Assembly: GCF_029852145.1 (NCBI RefSeq)
Contig: NC_079977.1
Span: 19,842,781-19,906,780, forward strand
Direction: 5' to 3'
Source: Microplitis mediator
Lineage: Eukaryota; Arthropoda; Insecta; Hymenoptera; Braconidae
Length of the DNA: 64,000 nt
The stretch's first letter is position 1, and every line of letters begins with the position of its first letter. A model generated the notes under the pieces. The model did not search any database. It had not been told where the DNA came from and saw only the letters and a program-made list of their open reading frames with translations. Positions 23,820 through 35,873 of this stretch are shown here, piece after piece. A program made the position numbers and the translations under genes.

Positions 23820-24670
23820 AACCAAAATATATTAAAAATGTATTTTTTTTGTATTTTATAGGTAATTTTAGAGATATATTTCGAATATATTTTTCATATA
23901 TATTTTATATATGTACGCATACATTCCACATATATTTCAGATGTATTCTAAATGTACGAAAAACGGCCAAAAGTGATATAATCAAAATATATCTTTCTTA
24001 TATTTTAAATACATTTTACATACATATTTATGTATTTTTCATATATTTCTCATCTATTTTAAATATATTTTTAATATATTCATAAATATATTTTTTTTAT
24101 ATTTAAAATATATTTTATTTCCATGGGGGTATATATATATTTATTGGAACTATATACATAATTAAATATTTATAGGTTTCATATCAATAAAGTCAGATCA
24201 GATTTAACCATACATAGACATATATAACTACATATAAGTTTATATCAGTCATGTCTGATCAGATCCAATCATATATAAACTTATGCACGACTATACATAA
24301 ATTTATATTAGCCATGTCTGATCAGATCTAATTATATATAGACTCATATATGATCAGACCTGATCACATATAGACATATCTGATTATATATGGGGTTATA
24401 ACAGCCAGGTATGATCGGATCAAATTATGTATAGGCTTATATATACTCACATCTGATCATATATAGACTTATATATGGGCTTATAACAGCCAGGTATGAT
24501 TAGATCTTATTATGTATGAGGTCATATATAATCACATATAATTATATATGACTCCATATATAATCATGCATGATTATATAGAACTTCATATATGATTATA
24601 TATAATCATATATGATCATATATATGAACATATATAATCATATATGATTAAACAAAATCTTTTTTCATCG
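23820..24670. repeat. TATA-rich palindromic low-complexity satellite-like DNA
   Basis: Long runs of ATATATTTT variants (23820-24120) pass into degenerate repeats mixing CATATATGATT, GATCAGATCTAAT and TATATAGACTTATA (24130-24660). Both strands look alike. No coding content is seen. Confidence 0.7.
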
Positions 24671-25640
24671 GGACGTATTAGTTTATTAGTTGTATAATTA
24701 ACTAATTCGTATACATGATTTGTTTTGAATTGAAGTATTCAGTAAAAATGTGAGTTATTGTAGTCACTAGTCATTATATCTGGTGTTTTTTCCTGATTCA
24801 AGTTAATATAAATGGTGTCGTTTCAATCTCAAAAAAGTAAGTTAATTATTATTTATACTGTTTTTAATCATACATCAGATAGCCAAGTTTGTTTTCATTT
24901 CTGATCCAAAATTCATATAAAATTGTTTCCTTTTTAGTGTGGTATCATGCAGTTGATAATGTCAATGAAGCTAGGATAAATAACATAACCTTTCGTTTAT
25001 TTTTGTAAACAAAAAAAAAATTATTATTGTAATAAAGAATCAAAATATATTTTGATGAATAATTGAATATATTCTGCGAATTGGATTTTGAATAAAAACA
25101 AGTAATTTAAAAATTAACTGATTTATTATATTTAAAATAAAAGTATTTGTTATTCGACATTAATGTATAATTTAGTTTTAAAATGAATTTTTTTATTTTT
25201 TAAATCTAGAATTAATCGTTTTAAGATAAGTTTACATTTATTTTCAACTAAATGTTATCGAATCTTTAAAGAAATTAATTTTTACTTGGAGTAAGTTAAA
25301 TGTGACTCCATTTAATAACTTGATGTATCGAAATGAATCGATATCGACTACATTCGAGAGAACGATCTTTTTAGAATGAGTTGGTATCTTCTGAAACCAA
25401 GAGCTAAATTCTCTTGAGCCAACTGAGTTGTTTTCTTATTCGGAAAAACTAAAAACATTTAAACCAAAAATTTATAGTTTTTAATCAAGATTGAATTTCT
25501 TTATCGGAGAGTTCTATATATTTTAATTAAAAAAAAAAATTTTCAACAAGAGAAAATGTTTTCAAACAACAAAATTAGATATTTTAGATTAAGAATTGAT
25601 TTTTGGAAACGATTTTCTTCTGGATTCAAGAATTCCTTTT
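24671..25640. other. AT-rich DNA upstream of gene 3
   Basis: No gene and no copy of the leader-exon block is found. An element-like phrase TTCTTGAGCC/CTTGATTCAAGAATT occurs near 25410-25630. Confidence 0.4.
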
Positions 25641-25803
25641 CTTCTGTGTTAGAAACCAAATAAGAATCTAGGCTGCATTTTCATATAAATTCTTTTGATA
25701 GAGTCAAGTTAAATAAAATTCAAATTAATACTATTTCGTTTTTATGGAAATAATAAAATGTTAAGATTATATATATATTTTTTTTTTCAGGCAGATTAAC
25801 ACA
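25641..25803 (+). other. Conserved intron end and splice acceptor of gene 3
   Basis: Homologous to the other upstream introns (TTCTTTTGATAGAG, GGAAATAATAAAATGTTAA). It ends in a strong T-run plus CAG (AG at 25789-25790), then GCAGATTAACACA and the ATG. Confidence 0.7.
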
Positions 25804-28425
25804 ATGGCCACATTCGAGAATACAAGTACAGTTTTTGGATATGATGAAGTTCGAGATAAAATACTTGCAGGTGAGATGGACGTAAATACACAATATCCCG
25901 GAATCTCTGATTACGATCCAACAATCCTTGAAATATCGATTAATGAACAAGACACCGAGTTATTCGATTATCTTCTCCAGCACGACGTGGAAGTTAATAG
26001 AATTATACCATATCGTAACCCAGCAATTTATTCAGCAGTCAACTTTGACGACATGGAGTACACTGAGAAGTTACTAAATGCAGGTGCCATTTGTTCCCCC
26101 GTACAAGATCAATATGGAGATACATTCGACGCTAATAATCTATTACAACTAGCTATTGATAGAAATAATAAAGAAATGGTCAAATTATTATTAGAAAAAC
26201 TCGATAAATATATCAATCCTGTCAGTAAAATCGAAGCTTTTCAGATTCCCTCTGATTGCAATAATCCTGGATTATCATTTGATCAGAATCCGCTGTTATC
26301 AATGATAACTGATGTGGACCAAAACAAAATAGAAGTATTCAAAAAAATGGTTTCACAAAACTCTTTTGATCTTGAATATTTACTCCAACTTGCCATCGAC
26401 TATGATAGGTACGAATTTGTTGAGTATTTGATTGATATTGGCGCTGATGTCAATTATGATTCAAATGCTCCGATTTTCCATATCGCTATTGAAAATGAAA
26501 ATATACCGATAATTGAATTATTGATAAGAAAAGGAGCTGATACGGCTCTCATTCCAGAATTTAGAAAGCCTGCTTTGGCAATTGCTTGTGATAAGAAGAA
26601 TATTAAAATCATTGAGATATTAATAGCTGCAGGTGCTGATGCAACTGAAACGTTCGATGTTAATAACTCTCTTCATTGTGCAATTATCCAAAATAATTAT
26701 GAAAGAATCGAAAACTTAGCCAAAAATGCAGCAGATATTAACAACACTGTATATTTCAATAAATCACCATTAATTTTAGCCATAGACGAAGGTAATAAAC
26801 CAGTGGTAGAATTATTAATTAAGAACGGAGCTGATATTAATTTTGTCACCGAATATGGAGTAACTGCGATTGTTGCTGCCATTGATAATAATAATTTAGA
26901 GTTAGTTGAGATATTAATGGACGCAGGAGCTGATATTAATAATGCCACTGGACCACTGGCGCCGTTGAAGCGAGCAATTTATACGAATAAACATGAAATA
27001 TATAAATATTTAATAAAACGCGGTGCTAACGTCAATGGTGTTATTGGAGATATTTCGCCATTACAGGAAGCCGCTCAAAGTGGAAACAAAGAATTGGTCG
27101 AGTTACTTATCAAAAAGGGTGCGAATGTGAACCATGTGACCGAATTTGGTAGATTAGCTTTAGAAACTGTTTGTGATTATAATAATCTTGAATTAGCAAA
27201 AATATTAATTGACGCCGGTTCGGATGTTATTATATCATTAGATCATTATGCCCCATTAAAATCAGCTATCAAGCTTAACAATCAAGAATTGGCTGAGTAC
27301 CTAATCAACCACTGTATTAATGCTGAAATTACTTGCAATTTTTCAGCAGCATTGATATGTGCTGTTCAAGAGAACAGAAAAAAAATAGTGGAATTACTGA
27401 TAAAAAATGGTGCCAATATTGATTACACGCCAAAATATGGGCGTTCACCTCTTTGCTCAAGTATTAGGAACCGCAGTTCTGAAATGACAAAAGTTTTAAT
27501 AAAAGCTGGCGCTGATATAAATCTGCTCTCAGAAAGATGTACACCATTAATTGAAGCTGTTAGAATGAAAGACTACAAAATGGCTGAGTACTTGATAGAA
27601 AATGGTGCTGATGTAAATATTCATGACGGTTATGAAACGCCACTAGCTATTGCTATTCGGGAACATAAAAACGAAATCGTGAGATTATTAATTAGGCATA
27701 ATGCTAATGTTAATATTGCAGCAGCCAATGGGCAAACAATTATGGCCGCTGCTATCCAGGATAACAATTTTGAATTAACTGAAATATTAATTAATGCTGG
27801 CGCTGATGTCAGTGTCACTATTAATAATGTTGGATCATTATTACATTGGGCGCTTTTGGGATCTGATGGACCGGAAATTATTAGTCTATTGCTTGATGCT
27901 GGTGTTGATATCAATTTCGTTAACGAAAATGGTGAGACGGCAATGGACGTTTTCTCAAATATTCGAAACGCCCACATATTAATTGAGCAGCACGTTATCA
28001 AATTAAAAGCTGCTAATTTATATCTTATCGATAAATGTTTAGATGCTGTAAAAGATGATCAATTCAACGGTTTTTACGGCGAGTGTTTAGATGAAATTGA
28101 TTTTTTGAAGACACAATGGTTCTCCTGGAAACTGAGTTTCTATGATGTTTTACACTCGTGTGTGAATAAAATATCTCGAAGAATTAGATACATCAGTAGA
28201 GATGATATTATTTTAGATCAAAAGTCATTACGTAGTAAATTTAAGCTGTATGGTGGAATTATTTACTATCGTCTGCTCAAAGCTGAGCCACGTAAAAAAT
28301 TGTTGGTTCGTGCTGATAAAATAATTTCTGATTTATTTGACCATTTGCCACAAGATATTCACGTACAAGATATTTTGGACTTTTTTAGTGATGTGGAACT
28401 TAAGATTTTGTGTGGTCTAAATTAA
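25804..28425 (+). CDS. Ankyrin-repeat protein with PRANC-like C-terminus, family member 3
   Basis: The intact protein has 873 residues, starting at MATF behind the conserved acceptor. It has the same order of N-terminal lead, about 20 ankyrin repeats and PRANC-like C-terminal domain. It is the most divergent member around residues 145-185, where the conserved FQFATDYNDPELSF-type stretch reads FQIPSDCNNPGLSF. Near residue 690 it has an extra residue (GSDGPEI), shared only with member 4. Cys and Trp positions of the C-terminal domain (CLDEIDFLKTQWFSWK) are kept. AATAAA is at 28540-28545. No leader exon is found between genes 2 and 3, so transcription may start at block B or at an unrecognised promoter. 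Confidence 0.9.
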   Translation: MATFENTSTVFGYDEVRDKILAGEMDVNTQYPGISDYDPTILEISINEQDTELFDYLLQHDVEVNRIIPYRNPAIYSAVNFDDMEYTEKLLNAGAICSPVQDQYGDTFDANNLLQLAIDRNNKEMVKLLLEKLDKYINPVSKIEAFQIPSDCNNPGLSFDQNPLLSMITDVDQNKIEVFKKMVSQNSFDLEYLLQLAIDYDRYEFVEYLIDIGADVNYDSNAPIFHIAIENENIPIIELLIRKGADTALIPEFRKPALAIACDKKNIKIIEILIAAGADATETFDVNNSLHCAIIQNNYERIENLAKNAADINNTVYFNKSPLILAIDEGNKPVVELLIKNGADINFVTEYGVTAIVAAIDNNNLELVEILMDAGADINNATGPLAPLKRAIYTNKHEIYKYLIKRGANVNGVIGDISPLQEAAQSGNKELVELLIKKGANVNHVTEFGRLALETVCDYNNLELAKILIDAGSDVIISLDHYAPLKSAIKLNNQELAEYLINHCINAEITCNFSAALICAVQENRKKIVELLIKNGANIDYTPKYGRSPLCSSIRNRSSEMTKVLIKAGADINLLSERCTPLIEAVRMKDYKMAEYLIENGADVNIHDGYETPLAIAIREHKNEIVRLLIRHNANVNIAAANGQTIMAAAIQDNNFELTEILINAGADVSVTINNVGSLLHWALLGSDGPEIISLLLDAGVDINFVNENGETAMDVFSNIRNAHILIEQHVIKLKAANLYLIDKCLDAVKDDQFNGFYGECLDEIDFLKTQWFSWKLSFYDVLHSCVNKISRRIRYISRDDIILDQKSLRSKFKLYGGIIYYRLLKAEPRKKLLVRADKIISDLFDHLPQDIHVQDILDFFSDVELKILCGLN

Positions 28426-28822
28426 TCATTAGAATTAAGAATCAAATTTATTTGTAATCGTTATAAGTCAGATTTCAAATTCATTGTCGTTCTTGAATAA
28501 ATTATTATTCATTCGAAGCACTTTTGTTAAGATGTATATAATAAATATGTTTCCTAAGGATTATCAAAACACATTATTCCCACTATCGCAATTTCCACTG
28601 ACAAAAAAATACTTTTAATTACACGAAAGGAAACGTATGGCACTTACCACTATACTTTTATTATAGTATTGCAGCAAGTACGCGGAGAACACAATATAGT
28701 AAAAATTACAATATTGTAGTAAAATTTATTACCAGATACGAGTAAATACATTCTGTTATCAAATTATAACAAAACAATCGCACTATTTATTGCATAAAAA
28801 AATATTACAAATTATTATATGT
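28426..28822 (+). other. 3' UTR and downstream flank of gene 3
   Basis: Shared with the other genes, including AATAAA at 28540-28545 and an AGTACGCGGAGAACACAATATAG segment. Homology to the gene 6 flank resumes after the MITE at 28824-29525. Confidence 0.7.
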
Positions 28823-28823
28823 A

Positions 28824-29525
28824 GGGGAGGGTGGGGCAGAGCGGCCCCCCTGAAATTTTGACCAAAAAAAAATTTGTTTTTTTTGACTAATTACTATAAA
28901 TCCGATATGTTTGCGCATTTTTACCCCTACATGACATGCGCATGACATTTGGGGCAAAATGGACAAGCCCAAAATTTTGAAAAAGTGATTTTTTCATATT
29001 TTTATCGTCAAATTAAAAAAAAATGATTATAATTCCACATTTCTAGCCCTACGCATAACACCTGGGGCTAAATGGACCAGCCGAAACTTCCGAAAAAATT
29101 ATTTTTTCATATTTTTCGGCCGTTTCTTTATGTAAGAGGCAAATTTGGTCACTAAAAATTTATAAAAATTAAATTTTTTTTTTTAGTTGATAAATTTTTG
29201 AAATAAAGTAAAATTATAGAATTGATTTTTTTTTTTTATTAAATAATAATTAGTAATTAAGGTAATCGAGAGTGAACGATTTTCTACGCTTTAAAAAATT
29301 TTTTTCGAGTAATATAAAACCAAAAATAGTTGTCAAAAGAAAGAAATACATTCTTAATGATGAAAACAATTTAAAAAAAAAAAAAACGAAAAAAAAAATT
29401 TTTCAGAATTTCGGCAAAATGTCCATAAATTTGTTCGAAATAGGACAAAAGTAAAGTGATCTTATGGTTGAAAGCCACAAAAAATAATAATTGGCTTAGG
29501 GGGGCCGCTCTGCCCCACCCTCCCC
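28824..29525. mobile_element. TA-flanked G-rich TIR MITE
   Basis: Ends GGGGAGGGTGGGGCAGAGCG and CGCTCTGCCCCACCCTCCCC are perfect inverted repeats, flanked by TA (28822-28823, 29526-29527). It is closely related to the copy at 1876-2637. The gene 6 downstream flank near 61085 lacks it, so insertion followed duplication of the genes. Confidence 0.9.
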
Positions 29526-29654
29526 TATGTATTTTTTGCTAACCCGATTATACTTTTTCACTATCTGTATATTAAATTCTACTATGTATAGATAAAATTA
29601 AAAGTTGGTAGGGATAGCACATACAAATATGTATTACAAGTTTTGAAATCATTG

Positions 29655-29740
29655 CTTAAAGAAGACATCGGGCCGTCAGACATAGAAAAGGACTCGCACG
29701 CGGGAGATCAGGGTTCGAATCACGGTTAAACCAAGTAATT
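29655..29740 (+). repeat. tRNA-like B-box sequence
   Basis: The stretch GGACTCGCACGCGGGAGATC precedes a GGTTCGAATC B-box. A-box and acceptor stem are not convincing, so this is a degraded tRNA-derived repeat and not a gene. Confidence 0.35.
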
Positions 29741-30131
29741 TTTTAAAAATAAAAATCGACACCAATACTAATACAGATGACATGATTAACAATTATAATC
29801 GAAATGATAGCAATAGTAATAAAAAGTTAAAAGTTATTAAAAATTTTATTTAATTTATTTCCATTCTAATATAGTAAAATTTACTAAATTGGATAGTAAA
29901 ATTTATGAAGTATGAAGTGAAGTTTACTAATGCAGTTTATATTCAATTCCATATTTAAATAATAAAAATTACGAAATATGACTTAAAATTAATATGCAAT
30001 TTAGTAGATTTTCCATAACCACCATATAAGAAAATACTAAACGAGTTGTAACTATTAATCATCGGATTTTCAATACTTCTTATTTGACATGCAAATTTTA
30101 CTCTACGATATAATAAGTACTCTAAAATCAG
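29741..30131. other. AT-rich intergenic DNA
   Basis: Nothing recognisable apart from degenerate TAGTAAAATTTACTA phrases. Confidence 0.35.
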
Positions 30132-30133
30132 TA

Positions 30134-31781
30134 GGGTAGGGCGGGGCTATTTGATCATAGGGGCAAGTTTTGCAATTGAAATATCCCGAAAACTAAACAA
30201 CTTACAACAAAAGTTGAAATGGTGAAAGGAAAGGGTTACGGGAGAAGAACACATTGCATGATCATCAATTGACATCCGGTGCTCAGACTAATTAACAGAA
30301 AGCTTTGTTTTTTTTTTGCGTAAAAAAAAACAGGTCTTCAGAATTTTCCTCCTATACTCGTGTAAATATACTTTTTCGTGATCACATAAGTATTCAAAGA
30401 TAATTTAATTATTGCTCTTTCGATTATATATGGTCATTTATTTTTAACTCTTATCATTTTTAACTTCCCGCTAAGAAAATTGTAAATTTTCAAAATTTCG
30501 GGAAGTTATTGGTTTCGGTCCGATTTACGAAAATCGAATTTCCATCAGACGTCGACGTTTTGAGGTCCTGGGAAGCTATTCTGACTAATTTCAAAATGAT
30601 GTCCGAGTGTATGTATGTATGTATGTACGTACGTACGTATGTAAATACCTGTATCTTTTGAACGGATGAACCGATTTTGAACTTTAAGGTGTCATTCGAC
30701 GCGGCTTGTCAATATCTTGAAGCCGAGAGAAAATTGAGCTTGATCGGTAGGGCTCGTTCAGAGATATTCCAAAAATAAAATTTTTGCAAAAATGTTTTTT
30801 TCGGATAACTTTTAATGTGCTCGATGGATTGATTTCAAAATGGACTGGGCTCTAGAGCTTTATAAGCCGCGTCGAATGCTACCTCAACCATCAAAATCGG
30901 TTAATTCGTTCGCGAGATATCGTGGGAGAAAGAAATGCTAAAAAATGGTTTTCTACAAAACAATGGCATACAAAAGTATTTGCGAGCTCGAAGAGCTCGA
31001 AAATGTATTCACAATAATGTTTTCGAGCTCAACGAGCTCGAAAACAGCGGGAAGTTTTGGGGCTGGCCCGCAGGGTCAACTTATAGACCGATTTTTTTAT
31101 AAGTGAACTTCTACTTTGTTGCCTCATTTGGGGCTAGTTGAGGATGGCGCGCTCAATGCATTAAATGCGTGCCGAGCGTCGATCTAACCTTTATGTTTGT
31201 AAACATGCAATTGTGATAGTGACAAAAATGATTTAACGATTTTGGAATTATTAATCATCTAGCAATATTTTTGGTCTCATAATTAGTCTCTACTTTAATT
31301 TGATATTTATTTACTTAATAATTATTGTTAAATATATAATTTTAAATACAAAAAGTGTAATAATAGTCCAAAGATTGGGAACTTTTAATTTTGTTTGATT
31401 TTATTTTAAATATCAAAGTTATAATAATAATAATATAAGTATGCAACAATCATAATAAATAAATATTCGCTTGTTAATGACAATTTTATGTTGTATTCAT
31501 ACGATTTTATACAGTCATTTCGTTTATTTTAGCCATTGCACAACTAGCCCAGTACTATGCTCAACTAGCCCCACTAGTGGAACACGTTAAACAATTGGGA
31601 GCGCTCGCTCATTCGTGGGAATAACCTGTAAATTTACACTTGGATCGTTTTTGTGTCGCTAGACCATTTGAAGAAGACTAAATTACGAACCTAACAGCAC
31701 ATGAATTGATCAAATCCGATGCATCGTCTTAAAGTTATGGAAGATCAAACCAAAAAGTGATCAACTAGCCCCGCCCTGCCC
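30134..31781. mobile_element. TA-flanked TIR element, third G-rich family, with nested insertion
   Basis: GGGTAGGGCGGGGCTA at the left and TAGCCCCGCCCTGCCC at the right are inverted and flanked by TA (30132-30133, 31782-31783). Inner phrases AACTAGCCC/GGGGCTAGTT also recur. An AACTTCCCGCT element is inserted inside (30462-31082). No transposase frame remains. Confidence 0.8.
30462..31082 (+). mobile_element. AACTTCCCGCT-family element, near full length
   Basis: The best-preserved copy: head AACTTCCCGCTAAGAAAATT, microsatellite of GTAT/GTAC type at about 30608-30640, and tail CAGCGGGAAGTTTTGGGGCT followed by GGCCCGCAGGGTCAAC. AACTTCCCGCT and AGCGGGAAGTT form short inverted termini. Confidence 0.8.
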
Positions 31782-31783
31782 TA

Positions 31784-32780
31784 TATGAGAAATCACCATA
31801 TGACTATATAAAGCTGTAATGAAATTAATCTTTTTTTTCTATAAATTAATTTGAAAAAATTTAATTAAAATTTTTTTTTCGAATTATGAGAAAAATTGAA
31901 TTAATAAATTCTTACGAAATTGACAATGATAATTATCATTGGGTTCGATTGATTATAGTCAATAGGACAAATTACGATATTATTATCGTAAATTTAATTA
32001 GAATTTTTTTTCCGTGTATTATGCTAAAACCTATTAAAACTTTTTTATCTTCCTTTGCATCTAATAATTGTGTAAAACAAAATTTTTCTTAATGTAAATA
32101 ACTTCCGAAAAATTTTAATAAAATCAATTTTATTCAATATTCAGAATTTGTATTTTTTTTTTCTACATTTTTCTGGGGGTACCCTGTATATATTTAGGTA
32201 ATCAATTATATTATTTATAATATAATTTTCATATTTGTTTATCACCATATTTGCCCGCAAACGGGGAGCATATTTTACTGAACGTCACTTGTTCACTCTA
32301 GTTTTTCACAATTTTATATTTAATTTATATTATAGGATTATTTACCCTTAACAGATATATTAATAAGATTTTGATTTAAATTTAATGCGTCCTTTTACAC
32401 ACCCGAAAAGTGGTTTTATCCGCACAACTCGGCTCGAGATGGACTCACTAATTCACGTGAATTTGTGTCACTGATTCGATCGAACTGGATGGATTTTAAA
32501 ATCCGACAAATATTGTACTAGACGAACGATTACTACAGTTGCATCAGATCGAATTTTAGATCAATATTTGAGGATTTTTAATAAAAAGTTTGAATCCCTT
32601 ACTAACTTTTCGACGCAGATGCGGATTCCTGCAATTAGAATTAGTCTAGATTATTTAAGAAGTGCCCTATTGACTTTTCAACGCAGATGCGGATTCCTGC
32701 AATAAGAGTGCACGAAATTTCGACGTTCGAATCTTCGCGGTTTTTTATTTTTTTTATTTCCGTAAGTTTTAAGAACCGAC
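31784..32780. other. Intergenic DNA with a short duplicated motif
   Basis: No gene is seen. CGACGCAGATGCGGATTCCTGCAAT occurs near 32610 and again, with AACGCAGATGCGG, near 32680, a roughly 68-base duplication. Confidence 0.4.
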
Positions 32781-32839
32781 TAGCGCTGAGCTATGGGTGC
32801 TCAGGATTTTTATAAACTTTGCTTGGCAATTTGATGGGG

Positions 32840-33800
32840 ATTTTATAATTTCCGAGTAAAAATGAAATTATTATTTTTACGAAAAAATTATAAATTTTTA
32901 TCGACCACCGCACCACAGCTGCACCACCGCCGTTTGGCGGACTATTCCGCCGTACGCTAAAAAAATATTCTGCCAGCACCGCCGCACCGCCGCTGCACAA
33001 CCGCTGCACGACCGCCGCACCAATGCCTAAGCATAACCCCGATTTCACAAAAAAATGGCATTTATATGCCAAAATATCTTATGATTAATTAAGTAATTTA
33101 CCCGGCTTATGGTGAGAGAAATTTAATTGTCCGGTAAAAGTGAATTATATATGGCCATATATTAAAATTTTCAATATATACATAGCCATGTATAGAAATT
33201 TCAACTAAATTAAAAAAAAGACTTACTCAAATTTTGTAGTTTTTTTCTTACTTTGATGATGCGGAAATCAATCAGATTTGTGATCAAATGTATTTCTAAC
33301 CGAGTAGAAATTTTTAATTTAAGGAAAAAACGCTATAAATATCAACCAAACGCCCACGATTTAGTAGGATTCGAACCCGGGACCTTACGCACGAAAGACC
33401 GACGCTTTAACGACTAGGCTACGCTACCGACAGTGACTACTAAGTTTACTTGTGCTATATGAGATTGAAAAGAATATACCACTTTTAAATCACTAATCAA
33501 AAATAATTTACAACAAAATATCACAGCTATGGTGCGGCGGTGGTGCGGCGGTCAATAAAAATTTATAATTTTTTCGTAAAAATAATAATTTCATTTTTAC
33601 TCGGGCTGTCACGACGGTGGTGCTGCGGTAGTGCAGCGAATAGATAAATTCTTTAGTTATCACGGCGGTGTTACGGCGGTGGTGCGGCATTTATAAAATA
33701 ATCGGAATTGTCACGGCTGTAGTGCAGCGGTGGTGCGGCACTTAAAAAGCCGTGCAGTGGTGATGCGGCGGTGGTGCAGCGAAATTCTGTTTTTACTCGG
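32840..33800. mobile_element. Foldback element with GGTGCGGCGG arms and tRNA-like centre
   Basis: GAGTAAAAATGAAATTATTA at about 32846 recurs inverted at about 33583-33602 (TAATAATTTCATTTTTACTC). GC-rich arms built of CACCGC/GCGGTG units (32902-33020 and 33525-33785) follow inside and outside. The core holds a tRNA-like sequence on the minus strand. The proline/alanine-rich frames are repeat shadows. Confidence 0.65.
33361..33432 (-). repeat. tRNA-like sequence (tRNA-derived SINE module)
   Basis: On the minus strand an A-box-like TAGCCTAGTCGTTAAAG is followed by a GGGTTCGAATCC B-box at the correct distance, with CCCGG pairing before it. The acceptor stem does not close well, so it is scored as a tRNA-derived module and not a functional tRNA. 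Confidence 0.5.
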
Positions 33801-33809
33801 GTAGTAATT

Positions 33810-33995
33810 AAGCTAATCGAAGGGAAACGATTTATTACACTTAAAAAAATTTTTCTTGAGTATTATAAAACCAAAAATAGTTGTCAAGAAAAAGAAATAC
33901 ATTCTTAATAATGAAAACAATTTAAAAAAAATATCATTTTTTGGAGGGAGGCCTCTCTGCCCCACAAAACAATTTTTTTTTTTTCCCTTGGTGTC
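33810..33995 (+). mobile_element. Internal fragment of the G-rich TA MITE
   Basis: It matches the 2320-2510 part of the MITE at 1876-2637 (AACGATTTATTACACTT, AAAAATAGTTGTCAAG, AAATACATTCTTAAT). The ends are missing. Confidence 0.65.
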
Positions 33996-33999
33996 CACC

Positions 34000-35640
34000 A
34001 ATGATGTGAAATGTCATTTTTCTTTATGTATATGACATATAAAAGATTCAAGTAATAAAATTTGATCAATTTTTAGAAAATTTTTTTTTTCAACTTTTTT
34101 TAAGGATACCCCGTTTTGCCCGCCAAAAATAAAAATTTTATTTTTTAACGGCAGCTAATAATTTTGTCTATTTACCCCGAATCCCGGGTCGAAAAATTTG
34201 ATCTGCTTTTAGTCTAACTGGACTGTATTTGGACTACTTGGTCTATTATTGAACTTCGATAAAAATTTTAATCTGTTTTTGATCTACCTGGACTGAAAAA
34301 TTTGACCTGATTTTAGTCTGATTGGACTACTTGATCTGTTTTTGATCTTTTATAAAAATTTTAAGCTGTTTTCGACCTGCTACTTTAAAAAACAAACGCG
34401 TTACGAGCAGACTAAATTAGATTAATTCGTGAACTTTAAAAAACTTTAGTTCTGAAAATTTTCAAGGACAAAACTAGATTAAATCATGGACTTATAAAAT
34501 TTTTATTTATGGGCAATATTTATGAAAAAATATTAAGTTGCAGAATTGATTATGTTTTATTTACTATTCATTTACTATCTTCTGTTTAAAAATGTCGGCA
34601 GTTAATGAAAATTTGACAGCTTAATTTTTTAGTTGTCTTCATTGAATATTTATATCTTTGAATAAAAGTGATAAAACAACTCTTGAAATGTCAAGAATTT
34701 TCTCTTATTTACTGGATAAAATTGAAAATATTTTGGCATAAGAAAACATCAAAATTCTTGTGCTACGGAGAAAAATATTGGCTCGAAATCTACCAATTTT
34801 TATTATGCTGTCGACCAAACTTGAAACAGAAAATAAAGTATCCAAAAAATTACTATAAGCTCTTGTAAAAAATTATTATGCTGCATCAAAATTATTATAA
34901 TGTATGGAAGTAATTGATATTGAAGCTCATCGATAAGTTTCTCGCGCGTAATAAGTAATGTGATACAGTATAATCATTTTTTGTAAGAGCACGATAATTT
35001 TTTGGATGCTTTACTCCCTGTTTCAGCATTATGCTGTGACAGCATTAAATTACGGTCGAAAAAAATTTTTAACATTATTTGTTAAGATATTTTTTATAAA
35101 CAAATAGACAAGTTTAATATTTAAAAAAAATTTTTTTTTACCATTTCATTGTCTTGGCAAAATAATGATTTTTAAAACAAAAATTTTTTCTTAAATAACT
35201 TTTTTAATTGTTTATAATCGTTTTTTTTATATTTCGATAGTTTAAATAATTAGTCAAGAAATTATTTTTTCTTTAAAAATCGTAATTGGTGTTTCTTTAT
35301 AAGTTATCAAAAAACAAAATTTTTTTTATAAATAATTTAATTGTTTGTTAACTTAACAATTTGTTATAAACAAATTCCATAAACTGTTATATTTTTTTTG
35401 TTGAGCAAAAAAAAAAAAAACAAAAACAGACATATATATGACAGTAATAAAAAAAATTTTTTTCTATTTTTTAAAACACTTTTAAATATTATACGAGACC
35501 GAAGTTGAATCGCCCGCTTGATTTGTCAACTAACAAATTGATATAACTTATAAGCTATGAGAGATACGATAATGAACATTCAGGTGGTTTCTAAATATAA
35601 GACTGACTGACTCGAGCCGCGCTTTTATTAAACAAGAGAA
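34000..35640. other. AT-rich intergenic DNA
   Basis: No gene is seen. A CCCGGGTCGAAAAATTTGATCTG element end occurs near 34186, with degenerate TTTTAGTCT/GGACTACTTG repeats to about 34400. Related ends are near 52019 and 57585. Confidence 0.4.
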
Positions 35641-35734
35641 GAAGATATTTGTTTTCTAGTTATTCAAATATTTTAAAGATCAGTTTCACATTCGTTGCAA
35701 TATATTGTAATTGTTACCATAAATTTCTTTCCAT

Positions 35735-35873
35735 GTCGGAATTTAGGCTAGGTTTTCAGATGAATTCTTTTGGTAGGGTCTTGTTAAATGAAATTCGACT
35801 TACTACTATTTTTTTTAAGGAAATGATAAAATGTTTAAATTACATAAAATTTTTTTTCAGGCAGATAAACATA
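35735..35873 (+). other. Conserved intron end and splice acceptor of gene 4
   Basis: Homologous to the other upstream introns (ATGAATTCTTTTGGTAGGG, GACTTACTACTATTTTTTTT), ending TTTTTTTCAG (AG at 35859-35860) then GCAGATAAACATA and the ATG. By chance it is open in the gene frame. Confidence 0.7.

Noticed and set aside
26697..28001. Long minus-strand frames opposite the ankyrin genes
   Set aside because: They mirror repeated codons of the real genes in every paralog and carry no independent start context or domain.
35649..35873. 75-residue N-terminal extension of ankyrin gene 4
   Set aside because: It starts with TTG and translates the conserved upstream intron, its T-run and the CAG acceptor. 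All sisters start at the ATG aligned with 35874.
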